This document shows, piece by piece, positions 21,089 to 31,126 of a stretch of 64,000 nucleotides of DNA (position 1 is its first letter; each line of letters starts with the position of its first letter). The notes beneath the pieces are model-generated. The model did no database searches and had not been told where the DNA came from. It saw only the letters and a program-made list of their open reading frames with translations. The DNA is taken from contig ML976981.1 in assembly GCA_010015675.1 (NCBI GenBank), positions 534,504 to 598,503 of the forward strand. Direction: 5' to 3'. A program made the position numbers and the translations under genes. The stretch is from Byssothecium circinans (taxonomy: Eukaryota > Ascomycota > Dothideomycetes > Pleosporales > Massarinaceae).

Positions 21089-22939
21089 ATGGAGTATTTC
21101 CGCCGCCTCCTGCCCTTTGGTGCCAGCGAACAGGCAACTCAGTTAGGTCATCAACATATGAATTCCCTGCCCGCCAATCCGCAACCACAGACGCTTCCAG
21201 TACACTCGCATACAAAAGCGCCAGCAGCACCTGCGTCAGCGCATCCTACGGTTCACTTCGCTCCAGGCACACGTTCCCCTCTATCCCCTCGTAGCCGACG
21301 CAAGTCACGACACAAGTCTGAGGTTTCATCCAATATGTCGTCCACTCCCATGTCTAGCCCAGAATGCAAGAGCATTGTGGACTTTCAGAAGACTATCGCG
21401 GGTGTACCGAGCAACTTCAAGGGTCCTCTTGAAGCCATCTCGAAGGATACGCTTGACAAGCTTACGGATACCGGTGCGCTCACGGTTTGGGAGACAGACG
21501 CGGATATCGATGGATTGCTTCAGCTGACTGAGGTCTTTTTCAAGATCAAGGCTGCCAACGCGGCACCAGATGGAAATGCGGGATCTGGATGGGGAGGAAG
21601 CGGCAAGAGTAATAGGAAGAAGGCGATGGGAGCGGTGATCATTTCGCAGGAGATGAATGACCGGAATGCGTATCAGCGGATCATCGACGTGCTGCGGCAT
21701 CTGAAAGACACCCGAGGCGATTCTCATTGCAATGGCAACGTCCATGCATTCGACTCGATCGTCGTTGTGCGCGGTATCAACTACTCGAAGACGCGGACCA
21801 AAAACCAAGAGAACGAGGTACTCCGCTGCATCAACGTCTCCATCGAGAAAGTCCTCAAGATGACCCGTCGCTCCTCCTCATCAACCAAGTCCAAAATCAT
21901 CTGGCACCACGGCCCCGCCATCTATCTCCTCTTGCACTGGATCAACAACACGACCAACGAGCTCCGTTCAGCCCTCACTTCCATCACAGTAACCGCCGCC
22001 TTGACATTCGCAGATGGCATCAAGCCCTCCCCCCTCGGCGCCTCGAACACGCCCAAATACTTCGAAACCCTCGAGAAATACGCCAAACGCCTCAGCATCA
22101 CCGTCACGTTTCTCGACCCAATCACGCAACTCATCCATAACGAGTACGCGAGCCACTTCATATACTACTTCGGGTACTACATCACCATGTTCCTCCCCGC
22201 GACCGTGACGCGCCCACACTACGACAAAGCCCTCGACCACCTCACAACCTTCGCCTTCCGGCTCTGGGGCGCCGCAAAGGGAACCCACGACAGCGCCGTC
22301 GTGGCACAAGTCAAGCAACATCTAAACGGCGAGCGAGCCTGTCGCTGGGCAAAAATCTGCATCGACCTCTCCAGCTACGAGAAACAGACGTGTTTCTCGG
22401 CCGGTCAAGAAGTCGCCCTCCAGCACGCTGCCTCCCTCGCCGACGCTCCCTGGGCAATGTACACGTCTCTCCCCAACTGCCCGCTCCCCGCCTTCACGCG
22501 CCTCGCTGTCTGTCCCGGCGCCACGCCCCAGGACCTCTACACCGCCGTCCCCGTCTCCTTCAACTACAACACCAGCACGTACCGCGTCGCCAATCCCTCC
22601 CCCTTCCGCCTCCTCGTCCCGAAAGACGGCGTCGACGTTGCGAAGATGGAAAAACATATCCAGGGAACTATGACGGCGGTGCTGACGCGTGTCATGCAGG
22701 CCAAGGAGAAGAAGAATGTGGGGGAGACGGAGGCGAGGGATTGGAACGATGTGCTAAGGGCGGTTTGTTGGGCGATGAATGATTGTTTAAAGGAGTTGCC
22801 CGAGGGGGTGAGGGGGAAGGTGGAGGTTGTGGGGAGGATGTTGGTGGTTAGTGGGTGTTGGGGATATTTAGTTAAGAATGGCGCTGGTGGTGGTGCTGGT
22901 GGTGGTGATGGAAAGTTAGCGGAGGCGTGGGGTAAGTAA
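21089..22939 (+). CDS. Unrecognised 616-residue protein
   Basis: Intronless. Residues 1-100 are Ser/Pro/His-rich and basic (SPLSPRSRRKSRHKSE), probably disordered. From about residue 95 the sequence becomes a well-composed globular protein: SIVDFQKTIAGVPSNFKGPL, then a mixed alpha/beta region with GAVIISQEMNDRNAYQRIID, DSIVVVRGINYSKTRTK, and a helical, aromatic-rich segment ASHFIYYFGYYITMFLPATV that could be membrane-peripheral. The C-terminus has WNDVLRAVCWAMNDCLKELP and ends in a Gly-rich linker (GAGGGAGGGDGK). Codon use is strongly C-ending throughout the middle, confirming that it is coding. I do not recognise a domain and give no function. The start at 21089 is the first ATG of the frame. 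Confidence 0.6.
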   Translation: MEYFRRLLPFGASEQATQLGHQHMNSLPANPQPQTLPVHSHTKAPAAPASAHPTVHFAPGTRSPLSPRSRRKSRHKSEVSSNMSSTPMSSPECKSIVDFQKTIAGVPSNFKGPLEAISKDTLDKLTDTGALTVWETDADIDGLLQLTEVFFKIKAANAAPDGNAGSGWGGSGKSNRKKAMGAVIISQEMNDRNAYQRIIDVLRHLKDTRGDSHCNGNVHAFDSIVVVRGINYSKTRTKNQENEVLRCINVSIEKVLKMTRRSSSSTKSKIIWHHGPAIYLLLHWINNTTNELRSALTSITVTAALTFADGIKPSPLGASNTPKYFETLEKYAKRLSITVTFLDPITQLIHNEYASHFIYYFGYYITMFLPATVTRPHYDKALDHLTTFAFRLWGAAKGTHDSAVVAQVKQHLNGERACRWAKICIDLSSYEKQTCFSAGQEVALQHAASLADAPWAMYTSLPNCPLPAFTRLAVCPGATPQDLYTAVPVSFNYNTSTYRVANPSPFRLLVPKDGVDVAKMEKHIQGTMTAVLTRVMQAKEKKNVGETEARDWNDVLRAVCWAMNDCLKELPEGVRGKVEVVGRMLVVSGCWGYLVKNGAGGGAGGGDGKLAEAWGK

Positions 22940-24782
22940 AGTCCTCGTGAGTCGGGTTTCGAGGGACAAATATATGAGTGGATGGATATGTGAGGGTATG
23001 TGTGGTATTTACTGTGTTGGCGTTGAGATGGATTTAACGTGTACTTCGTAGGGATATGGGCTGGATAGGGTAGTGGGTCGTGTTTGCATCCTTTTTTTTT
23101 TTACTAGATACCGGAGTGCCGCTGTGTATGCGGTTGAATGACATGTTTTCTATCTTTCGACTTGCTGGTTTGTTGTAGATGCCTGATTTGGCGTTTTGTG
23201 TGATGTTGATGAGGTAATTGGGTTGCTCATTGTTTTGATTCGGATGTCTGCTATTACTTGTATAATGAATGTGTCCTATGTGGGATTGTCTTTACAGTCA
23301 GGAGTACAATCAATCAAGGTAGAGCTATTTGAAGTGGCTATACGAGCGTTTGGCGAATAGTTTGCATAAGATGGTACCGTGAAGGTCATGTAGCGCCAGT
23401 GATGGAAGTCTTGTAGTGTAGTGTTAAGTATCGCGACCTCTGAACTGTAAAGAATATCTTATATCTTATTGCTACGCCTCTGTATGCTACCCGCAGCACA
23501 TCCAAGATCGACTTCCAAAAAACCTCATCTCAACATCCACAACACTCGCCTCGAAATATTTGACCAACCCCGCACCATCCCATCTCACGATCCTCTCGCT
23601 CCTTCCCCGCGCACACACCAATATTCAAAACAAACGGCCCTCACTCCCTCCACCCCGCCACACACCCTCATGGCCCATCGCAAATATCCCCACCCACCAC
23701 TATTAACCTACTATAAATATTACAATAACCTTAAAACCTGCAATGAAGAACCCCCCAGACGCGCGTTCGGTAGGTATGTGATATCGCTATCCTCTACTCC
23801 TTGGCATCTGCTAAGTGCGTTGGTTCGAGCCGTTGGAAGAGTTTTGGCGATTTCCTCTCCGGCTCCAAAAAATCAAAAAATCAAAATGGACAAAAAAAAT
23901 GGACACAAAAAACAATTAGGAAGATCCAAAGATGAAAACAGAAAGATCCGAAAATACAAAATCCCTGAGAAGAAAAAAAAAAAAAAAAAAAAGAGGGTTA
24001 AAATCAAAGTCAAATCAAATACTCCCTTAAAAATAAACCTGGCGTGAGGGTTTTTCTACCAACCGCTGATTCGGTTCAAGTAGTTTTTTGGTGTTGTTTT
24101 TTCTTTTAAACTTTCTTTTGGGGAGATGGGATGGAAAAGGAAATTTGCTTTGGGAAATAGGACTGCGCTGTGGGATCGAGGTGTGAATTTCTTTTTGCCT
24201 AACATAGGTTTCAATTATCTGGAGGAGATGGTTGGAGGACTTGCTTTAGGAAATAGGACTAGGCTGTAGGTGTGATAATGAAGGTGTACCATTTTTTTAG
24301 CTTGTATAAATGCAGTTTTTAATCGTCTCTGAATATGCGCGCGCCTGTACCTTTGTAGAGATATTACGAATTCACTAGGCGCTCCTAGAAAGGTTAGTGT
24401 GCTATGTCTTCGGTGGATCGTCATACCGAGGCGATTCACGGAAAATTCCAACCTCGCTGCAGCCGAGTTCCACTCCACACCATCAATCCCCGCAATGTCG
24501 CTATACATTATCCCATTGCTAGCATTAATCCGTACAGCAGCTTAACGGATTGGTATAGACAAGCGACGCCACGCTTGGTACTTGCATGGCTAAATGGCAT
24601 CATGGCGACGCTAAGATGCTACTATGGCCCAGAAGAGCGAATGCAGCAGGCTTCCAGAAGCCAATATCCGGGTCAAGATGACCGAGCTATATGCAGGTAC
24701 ATATAACATGCGTCTGGTGCTATAGACCTTTACTCTGGTACCTCTGCGACACGCTTTTTACACGGCAGAGCAGCCAGTGAAG
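22940..24782. other. Gene-free, low-complexity region
   Basis: 1.8 kb without a supported gene. It contains a poly-T run near 23092-23102, a Lys-coding A-rich stretch at 23870-24000 including an uninterrupted run of about 20 A, and an imperfect direct repeat at 24145-24270. The single open frame over the A-rich part (23469-24047) is composition-driven. The last ~150 bases are the promoter of the rhamnogalacturonan lyase. Confidence 0.55.
24145..24270. repeat. Imperfect 30-bp direct repeat
   Basis: Copy 1 at 24145-24174 and copy 2 at 24241-24270 match at 26 of 30 positions. Three of the four differences are G in copy 1 and A in copy 2, each preceded by T (TpG to TpA). Similarity continues shortly after each copy (GTGTGA) with a small gap. 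Confidence 0.6.
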
Positions 24783-27721
24783 ATGTTGACGGCATCGCTT
24801 GCACTCCTTGGCCTCGGCCATGTAGCAGTTGCAGCTAGCACTTCTGTCAAGGTGAGCTGGCTTGAAGGTGCGCCGAAGATCAATACTGGGACGTCGTTTG
24901 GTATCCCTTGGGCACGCGGCCAACACCTCGCGAACGGTACGACTTTCACTACCGACTCCGGCGATCTTCAATCTTGGGTTACAGCGTACTGGCCTGATGG
25001 CTCGATCAAGTGGTCCGGTCATGCATTGGCAGGGTCTGAATCATCCCCGGATGTGTATACCATAACCGCGACTGGACCTGGAAACTCGACCACAGCGAGC
25101 CGAAAACGACAAGCGGTCAATGGGACGACGATCCAAGTCGATAATTCTGAACAGGGCATCGTCGTCAACACCGGAAAGATCACCGCGACATTTCCAAAGT
25201 CTGGAAATATTCTGGTGTCTGAAATCAAGAGCGCGAGCGGCAAGACGGTGGGAAAGAACGGTCGCCTGATTCTGAATTCACAAAACGGAGTCCCTGAGTA
25301 TGGCGACGCGGCAGGGATCGAGTACTTCAAGCTCACGAGCAAAGTCTACAACACGACCATCTCTGAGGACAACACAGCTCGAGCTGTCGTCACAGTCCAG
25401 GGTATCCATTCCGCTGACACGAACTCGACCAGCAGTCATGTCGACTGGCTTCCTTTCACCGTTCGCTTCTATCTCTACGCCAATTCGGACGCCCTTCGTA
25501 CCATTCATACCATTGTTTATGACGGCGACTCAAAGTCCGACTTCATTTCCGGTCTTGGTATTCGCTTCGATGTTCCTCTAGCAGGCGAAGAGCTGTTCGA
25601 TAGGCATGTTAGAATTGCTGGTGTAGACGGGGGTATTCTGCATGAAGCTGTTCAGGGAATCACTGGCCTGCGACGTGATCCTGGTGCTGCTGTACGTAGC
25701 GCGCAATACAATGGAACCAAGACGCCCGCGAACAGCACATGGAACACGAGGGCCTCAACTCGTCTTCATTGGATTCCTACATGGAGTGACTACCGTTTGA
25801 CACAGTTATCGCCAGACGGGTTCAATATCAAGAAGCGCACCAAGGCTGGCCAAAGCTGGCTCAAGATCCCTGGAGGTACAAGAGCTGGTGGATTGGCGTA
25901 TCTTGGCGGTGCCAGTGTTGGTGGATTGGCCGTCGGACTGAGGGACTTTTGGAAGAAGTACCCCACAAGTCTAGATATATCAGATGCCATCAAGGATGAG
26001 GGATCGATTACTCTTTGGCTCTATAGTCCATCTGCAGAGCCCATGGATCTGAGACCTTACCACGACGGTCTGGGTCAGGATACCTATGCGAAACAGCTCG
26101 ATGCTTTGGAAATCACCTACGAAGATTACGAAGACGGATACAACACGCCCTACGGCATTGCAAGGACAAACGAGCTTTTCATCTACGCATTCGACAGCAC
26201 ACCGTCCGCAGATACTCTATCAGAACTGACTACCCATACCAATGAACCGCCAGTTCTTGTCGCGGAACCTGAGTATATCGAGAAGACGCGAGCACTTGGA
26301 TCATACTGGAAGTTGCCGGAACAAACCTCGGGCTCTGCATCTGCGGATACGATTGAGTCGCATCTTGACTTCTTGGTCAAGTTCTACGAAGATCAGATTG
26401 AGCAACGCAGGTGGTATGGATTCTGGGACCATGGCGATATTATGCATGGCTATGATACTGATCGTCATCAATGGAGGTATGATATAGGCGGGTATGCGTG
26501 GGATAACAGGTATGTTACGTCCGATTACGAGGCTCAACACTTGATTGAAAGCATCGCTGCACTTTGGCTTCTATTGCCTCTGCGAACCTTTATCTGAGTT
26601 CGACACATACATGACTGTACGCTTCGATCCTTTGCTAACATCGCTTTCAATTGTCTAGTGAGCTCTCTCCCGACCTCTTCTTCTGGAACTACTTCCTTCG
26701 CACCGGTCGCGCGGATGTGTATCGCCTGGCTGAAGCCCAGGTCCGGCATGGAGGTGAAGTCGACTCCTACCATCTTGGAAATTTCACAGGACTCGGAACG
26801 CGGCACGGCGTCCAGCATTGGGGCGACAGTGCGAAACAAGGCCGAATCTCTACGCCAGTCTATCGGAAGACGTACTACTACCTGTCAGGGGGCGATGAAC
26901 GGACTGGTGATCTCATTCACGAGACGCTCGAAGCCGAGAAGGGATTCTACCTCGTCGACGCTCGCCGCAAAGTCCGCGATCCCAGCGTCATCTACAAGCC
27001 AGACCCAAAAGCTCTCTACCTAAACTTCGGCACCGACTGGGCTGGCGTAGCGGCGTCCTACCTGCTCGAATGGGAGCGTCGTGGGCCTCGCTGGGAAGAA
27101 TCCCGTTCCAAACTCCTCGAAACCTTCAAATCTTACCCGAAGCTCAAATTCGGCTTCGTCACCGGCGAAGCTTTATACGACTCTACCACCGGATCCTGGG
27201 CCCCTCCACCGACCGATACAACCAACAACGGCACAGTCACGGTATCGCATCTTTCCTCCGTATTTGGCGTTCTAGAAACCATCGACCAGCTTATTGATCA
27301 CTATCCGGAAATCGACAAAGCATTTGTAGACGCCTGGCTGGACTATTGCTACTACTACGGTGCTTCGAAGGCCGAGCAAACGGCGCGATACGGAAAGGAC
27401 TTTGGTTCGCTGTCGCTTCGTCAAGGTCATTCACGACTGACAGCGTACGTTGCGAGAAAGCGGGACAACACCACGCTTGCGACGAGGGCTTGGGATGAGT
27501 TCTTGAATGATAACAGCGCGGATGAATTGAGTCCAACGGATCCTTGGTCAACGGTGAGGTGGAATGGAAGTACTGTGCTGGCAGCGGTGGATGAGGCGGA
27601 TTGGATTACTACGAACGCGGCGGCACTTTACGGGTTAGCGGGGATTGAGTTGTTGGCGCTCATCGGGGCGCCCGAGGGAAGTGCGGGTGGGAATGGGACA
27701 GTGCGTAGGGGAAGCGTGTAG
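24783..27721 (+). CDS. Secreted exo-rhamnogalacturonan lyase (PL26 type)
   Basis: Two exons, 24783-26509 and 26659-27721, give 929 residues; the 149-nt intron is placed by the conserved GGYAWDN|SELSPDLFFW junction. An N-terminal signal peptide (MLTASLALLGLGHVAVAAS) sends it to the medium. The mature N-terminus (VSWLEGAPKINTGTSFGIPW, WPDGSIKWSGHAL) matches the first beta domain of the PcRGLX/YetA-like family, followed by the large (alpha/alpha) barrel with YGFWDHGDIMHGYD and FLRTGRADVYRLAEAQ. Enzymes of this type cleave rhamnogalacturonan I of pectin from the chain end by beta-elimination. Multiple N-x-S/T sites are present. There is no pectinase cluster around it; a feruloyl esterase-like gene and a sugar transporter lie 25-30 kb away. 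Intact. Confidence 0.88.
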
Positions 27722-27893
27722 AATGCATGTATCTAAATTCTGGCGACAATACCTATGGTTCAGATTCAGTAAAGCGTCAGCAAAGCCGCTCGACTCTGAC
27801 GTATTTGGAAGTGTAGCCCTGACGAAATGGCAGCGTGTTGTCGCATTGAATCGGAACTTTGAGACAATCGTCAACCGAGTCTCGGAAGTTTGG

Positions 27894-27901
27894 GTATAAA
27901 A
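27894..27901 (+). promoter_or_regulatory. Probable TATA box
   Basis: TATAAAAG lies 208 bases upstream of the ATG at 28109, followed by a CT-rich stretch around 27915-27945 that would suit a transcription start. Strong TATA boxes in fungi usually mark regulated or highly expressed genes. Confidence 0.45.
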
Positions 27902-28108
27902 GGTAGATACCCTTCTAATTTTTCCCCGTCCTTTTACAAGCACGCACCGAATACAAATCTTCCAAACGGTGATAACTACAACCATACTGCTAACAAGCAT
28001 CCTTATCCTCCACGCACACCAAAAAGCTTCCAATCTTCAACCCTCCATCCCACAAAACTACCCAACACCCAATCACCCCGCCCCTCAAGCCCCCACGCAA
28101 AGGGGAAA

Positions 28109-28375
28109 ATGTGCACCAAACACTTCCTCTTCTTCGCCTGCGGCCACACGACAGGAAAAACCATACTTAGCGCTCCTTGCGCAGTGGCCGCCCAGCGAAA
28201 CCTCATAGACCGGTCGGTAGGCGTCCCGCTGGACGAAACCACTCTTGCCTACCCGCATCACTGTCAGGCGAGGTTTTGGGAACTGAGTTCGTCGCCAGAA
28301 TTTGTTGGCAAGTATTGCCCTCCCTGTGAACAGTATTATATACGTCATGGCAAGTTGCCTGCAGGTGGAGTGTAG
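28109..28375 (+). CDS. Cys/His-rich 88-residue protein
   Basis: Single exon. The protein starts MCTKHFLFFACGHTTGK and has eight Cys/His positions that could bind zinc: C2, H5, C11-G-H13, C24, H51-H52-C53 and C70-x2-C73 near the C-terminus (KYCPPCEQYYIRHG). The pattern CGH ... C ... HC ... CPPC resembles small treble-clef or RING-like modules found alone in many filamentous fungi, but the spacing is not that of a canonical RING. No signal peptide or membrane segment is convincing. The start is chosen because the Cys pattern begins there; the open upstream part is Pro/Asn-rich leader. Function unknown. Confidence 0.55.
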   Translation: MCTKHFLFFACGHTTGKTILSAPCAVAAQRNLIDRSVGVPLDETTLAYPHHCQARFWELSSSPEFVGKYCPPCEQYYIRHGKLPAGGV

Positions 28376-28978
28376 GAATGGGTTGAGGTTGATGAGCGGA
28401 GGGCTTGGAAGTTGTGTTGAATCTGTTTTGTTGGGATCTGAGTAGTTACAGAACGATGGCCTTTTTTTTGGTGGTTGTAGTTATGAGAATTGTCAGGCTT
28501 TTTTTGTTATATAACTCTGCCCTGACATTGTGTAATTAATACGTTAACGGACTAGTACGCATTAGTAGTAATGATTTACACTCTATTGAATGGGTACGAA
28601 ATCATTTATTCCATATAGCCCAGTTGTAAAACTCTTCCTACAGTTTTCCGGACCTGAGGCGTAACAAGATTGTGGAGGCACACCCGCTTTGAGAGGGCGG
28701 ATGGTGTGGCGACGCGCAGAATACTCTCAAACGAGAGAGCCCCGATCCAAATCATATATGCAAATCGACAGGTGTTTGCAGAATCACGTTTCTAAGATTA
28801 TCCCATGCCTGTCGCTCAATTATTCACGGGTCCGACAGATGCAAACGCGCCCTCTCACCGCTCCAATCACTTCACACACCACCAACACTCCAACCCATCT
28901 CCGTCCTCCTCCACCTTTGTCCGCCTGTACTCCAATAACCCCCCCAATACCTCACGGATCAACATAAAAATTCGTACA
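28376..28978. other. Intergenic, AT-rich
   Basis: AT-rich spacer (T runs near 28450 and 28498) with no supported gene. From 28805 the frame of the next gene is already open and has an ATG (see that gene). Confidence 0.45.
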
Positions 28979-30100
28979 ATGCTAACACCCACCCAAGTAG
29001 CCGCCTTCGAATCCCTCAGGACCTCAGAGCGCTCCCTCGAGCTCACTGGCACCTCCGCACACACCATCGCCGAACATGTCGCTAGGACTCTCGGTAGCCG
29101 CGATAAGTGGATGAAATACGCCGACTGGGTCAGCAAACAGCACTTCGACACTCGTTCGGCGGAGCGTGATCCCAGTGTCACCGATTTCCGCACCATCATC
29201 CAGGAGTTCAGTAGGCTCGACGGTGCTGCCTTCGAAGAGCATAAGAGCAAGATCAACAACGAAATCGAAACCGATGCCGATGCCAGCATCGGCTGCGACG
29301 AGCATGAACTTGAAGGAAAACCTTTCACCTTCACCGATTTCAGACGCCGTGTTCATGGCATCAATACGCTGGATAATGCGCAAATCGGAACGCTCATGTC
29401 TGTGCTAGATGATCCGTCAATTCCACCTCTTGGGCTTGGGACCGCGATGAGTGAAGGGGAGCACGAGAATGAGAGCGAGAGCAACAATCTCGCCTATCGA
29501 CTCGTCCTAGACCCTCGAGCTTTGGCACCGACACTGAACCCGTGGATGATGGGCCGAAAGTTCCTACCGCCATGTATGCTGTACATCAACCTCCATGGCC
29601 CGAGGGTTAGTACTATGGTACAGCTTGGACGGTTACAGTATTCCGCCACCGCTTCTGTCGACGTATGCGCCTCTCTGTCGAAGGATGGAGCTGATATCAT
29701 CGACGCCTATGGCAGCACCGACGCTGAATCCAACGAGAAAATCGACCATAAGGGTGCAATACCAGCATCACCCCGCGCGGAAGCAGCATGGAACGAAACC
29801 AACTTCGTCGTAGTCGTCGAAGTCGACGACTCTGGCACGCTAAACACATGCCCCGTCTTCATCGTGTGGAACACGACACCGCTCTGCCCGGATGGTGAAC
29901 GGTATTCCAAGTCCCTCTTTGGAGTACTGCCAGGTTTGTTTCCTCAGGAAGAAGCCAGCGCCTTCAAGATCGCAGATAAGTTGGAAGATTTGGGGGAAGA
30001 AGGGATGTTCAAGGTCGAGGACCTTGGACGGAGGGGCAGTGAGCCGGTGAATATTATGGGTATTGTTCCCAGGGACATTAAGGCCTTTTCAAAAGCTTGA
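28979..30100 (+). CDS. Unrecognised protein, 373 residues
   Basis: Single exon. From the ATG at 28979 the protein is acidic and soluble, with no domain that I recognise: helical N-terminus (TIAEHVARTLGSRDKWMKYA), a central acidic region, and a beta-rich C-terminal half (YRLVLDPRALAPTLNPWMMG, NFVVVVEVDDSGTLNTCPVF, VFIVWNTTPLCPDGERY). Codon use is C-ending, confirming coding. An in-frame ATG at 28805 would add 58 residues rich in Ser/Asn/His/Arg; it includes VRLYSNN, which resembles a mitochondrial processing site (R-x-Y/S). A mitochondrial form is possible but unproven. Neighbours give no clue. Confidence 0.55.
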   Translation: MLTPTQVAAFESLRTSERSLELTGTSAHTIAEHVARTLGSRDKWMKYADWVSKQHFDTRSAERDPSVTDFRTIIQEFSRLDGAAFEEHKSKINNEIETDADASIGCDEHELEGKPFTFTDFRRRVHGINTLDNAQIGTLMSVLDDPSIPPLGLGTAMSEGEHENESESNNLAYRLVLDPRALAPTLNPWMMGRKFLPPCMLYINLHGPRVSTMVQLGRLQYSATASVDVCASLSKDGADIIDAYGSTDAESNEKIDHKGAIPASPRAEAAWNETNFVVVVEVDDSGTLNTCPVFIVWNTTPLCPDGERYSKSLFGVLPGLFPQEEASAFKIADKLEDLGEEGMFKVEDLGRRGSEPVNIMGIVPRDIKAFSKA

Positions 30101-31126
30101 CGAATGGTACTCTGACCAGGAGTTCGTTTTTCGGATTGTGGTGGATGCATTGTGGTCTTCTTGTTTCTAGATAGGCGAGCTGCGAGGATTGAAGCTTTCG
30201 TGCGGGTAGACTTTTCCACAGGTTTGTCGTGGGTGATGGGTGTAGCGATGGTTGGGTATATAACAACGATCTCTTTCTCAAACTGTTGCTTCGTTTCATT
30301 CCATGGATTAATTCTGACAGGGTTACTTCATAACGACCCACCTCTTCATCTCTTTCTAAACCATGTTTAATCCAGAGCCCATCAGCGAGATCCATCGACA
30401 TCGGAAGAACCCTTCTCCCACTGCAGTAACTTTCGAAGCCCTCACCGCGCCGATGTGGCTTGCCAAACACCAGCCGTGCAACACAACTTCTCGGTGAAAA
30501 GGTCCTCCTGGTAAATAACAAAATGGTTACAGGTAACTTTTCACGTAAGTACTATGCATTGTATCCAACTTGAAAACCCGTCGCGAAGGATATGATGAGG
30601 CCTAGTTGCCGACGTTTCTCTACCACCAGACAACATCCAAAAACCACAGGATGTCAATGGCATCCTCTAGTCTATTCATCATCCGTCTCACTACCACATG
30701 ACTGCCCGCCGCCAGGCCATCATCGCCGCCCACCAATTCGGGAACTGCCATGGCAATTAGAACGGCCGTGCCGGGCAGTACTCTGGCAGCAGCCAATTGC
30801 TCGGTACCTGCTCCAATGGGAGACTTTTAGAATGCCCTTGCAAACGATGCGGCAACAAGCTGCTTGATAATGGATGTGATGGGGATGGGAACCGGGAGAT
30901 CTGCAGGCGGGGGACGTCCAAAGGCTGTGCCGGCACTTGAAATGATTTTGAGAGGGTGCAGATCCATTAGGCAAAATAGAAGAGAGGTTACGGTAGAGCA
31001 GTGTCTAACTGACCCGTAGTCTTTCGTTTCGCTAATGTAGAGCCATTTCAATCGTGTGGTATCGGTTTCCATACCAAAATTCCAAATCATGACACGGTCG
31101 CAAAGACGCAGACGTGATCAAGTTTT
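30101..31126. other. Intergenic, one minor open frame
   Basis: 1 kb between the 3' ends of two convergent genes. On the minus strand a 46-codon frame at about 30827-30967 has reasonable codon composition but no known motif, so it is not called. Otherwise nothing is seen. Confidence 0.4.

Noticed and set aside
23469..24047. 192-codon frame with a poly-Lys end
   Set aside because: Caused by an A-rich low-complexity stretch; no splice, motif or codon bias support.
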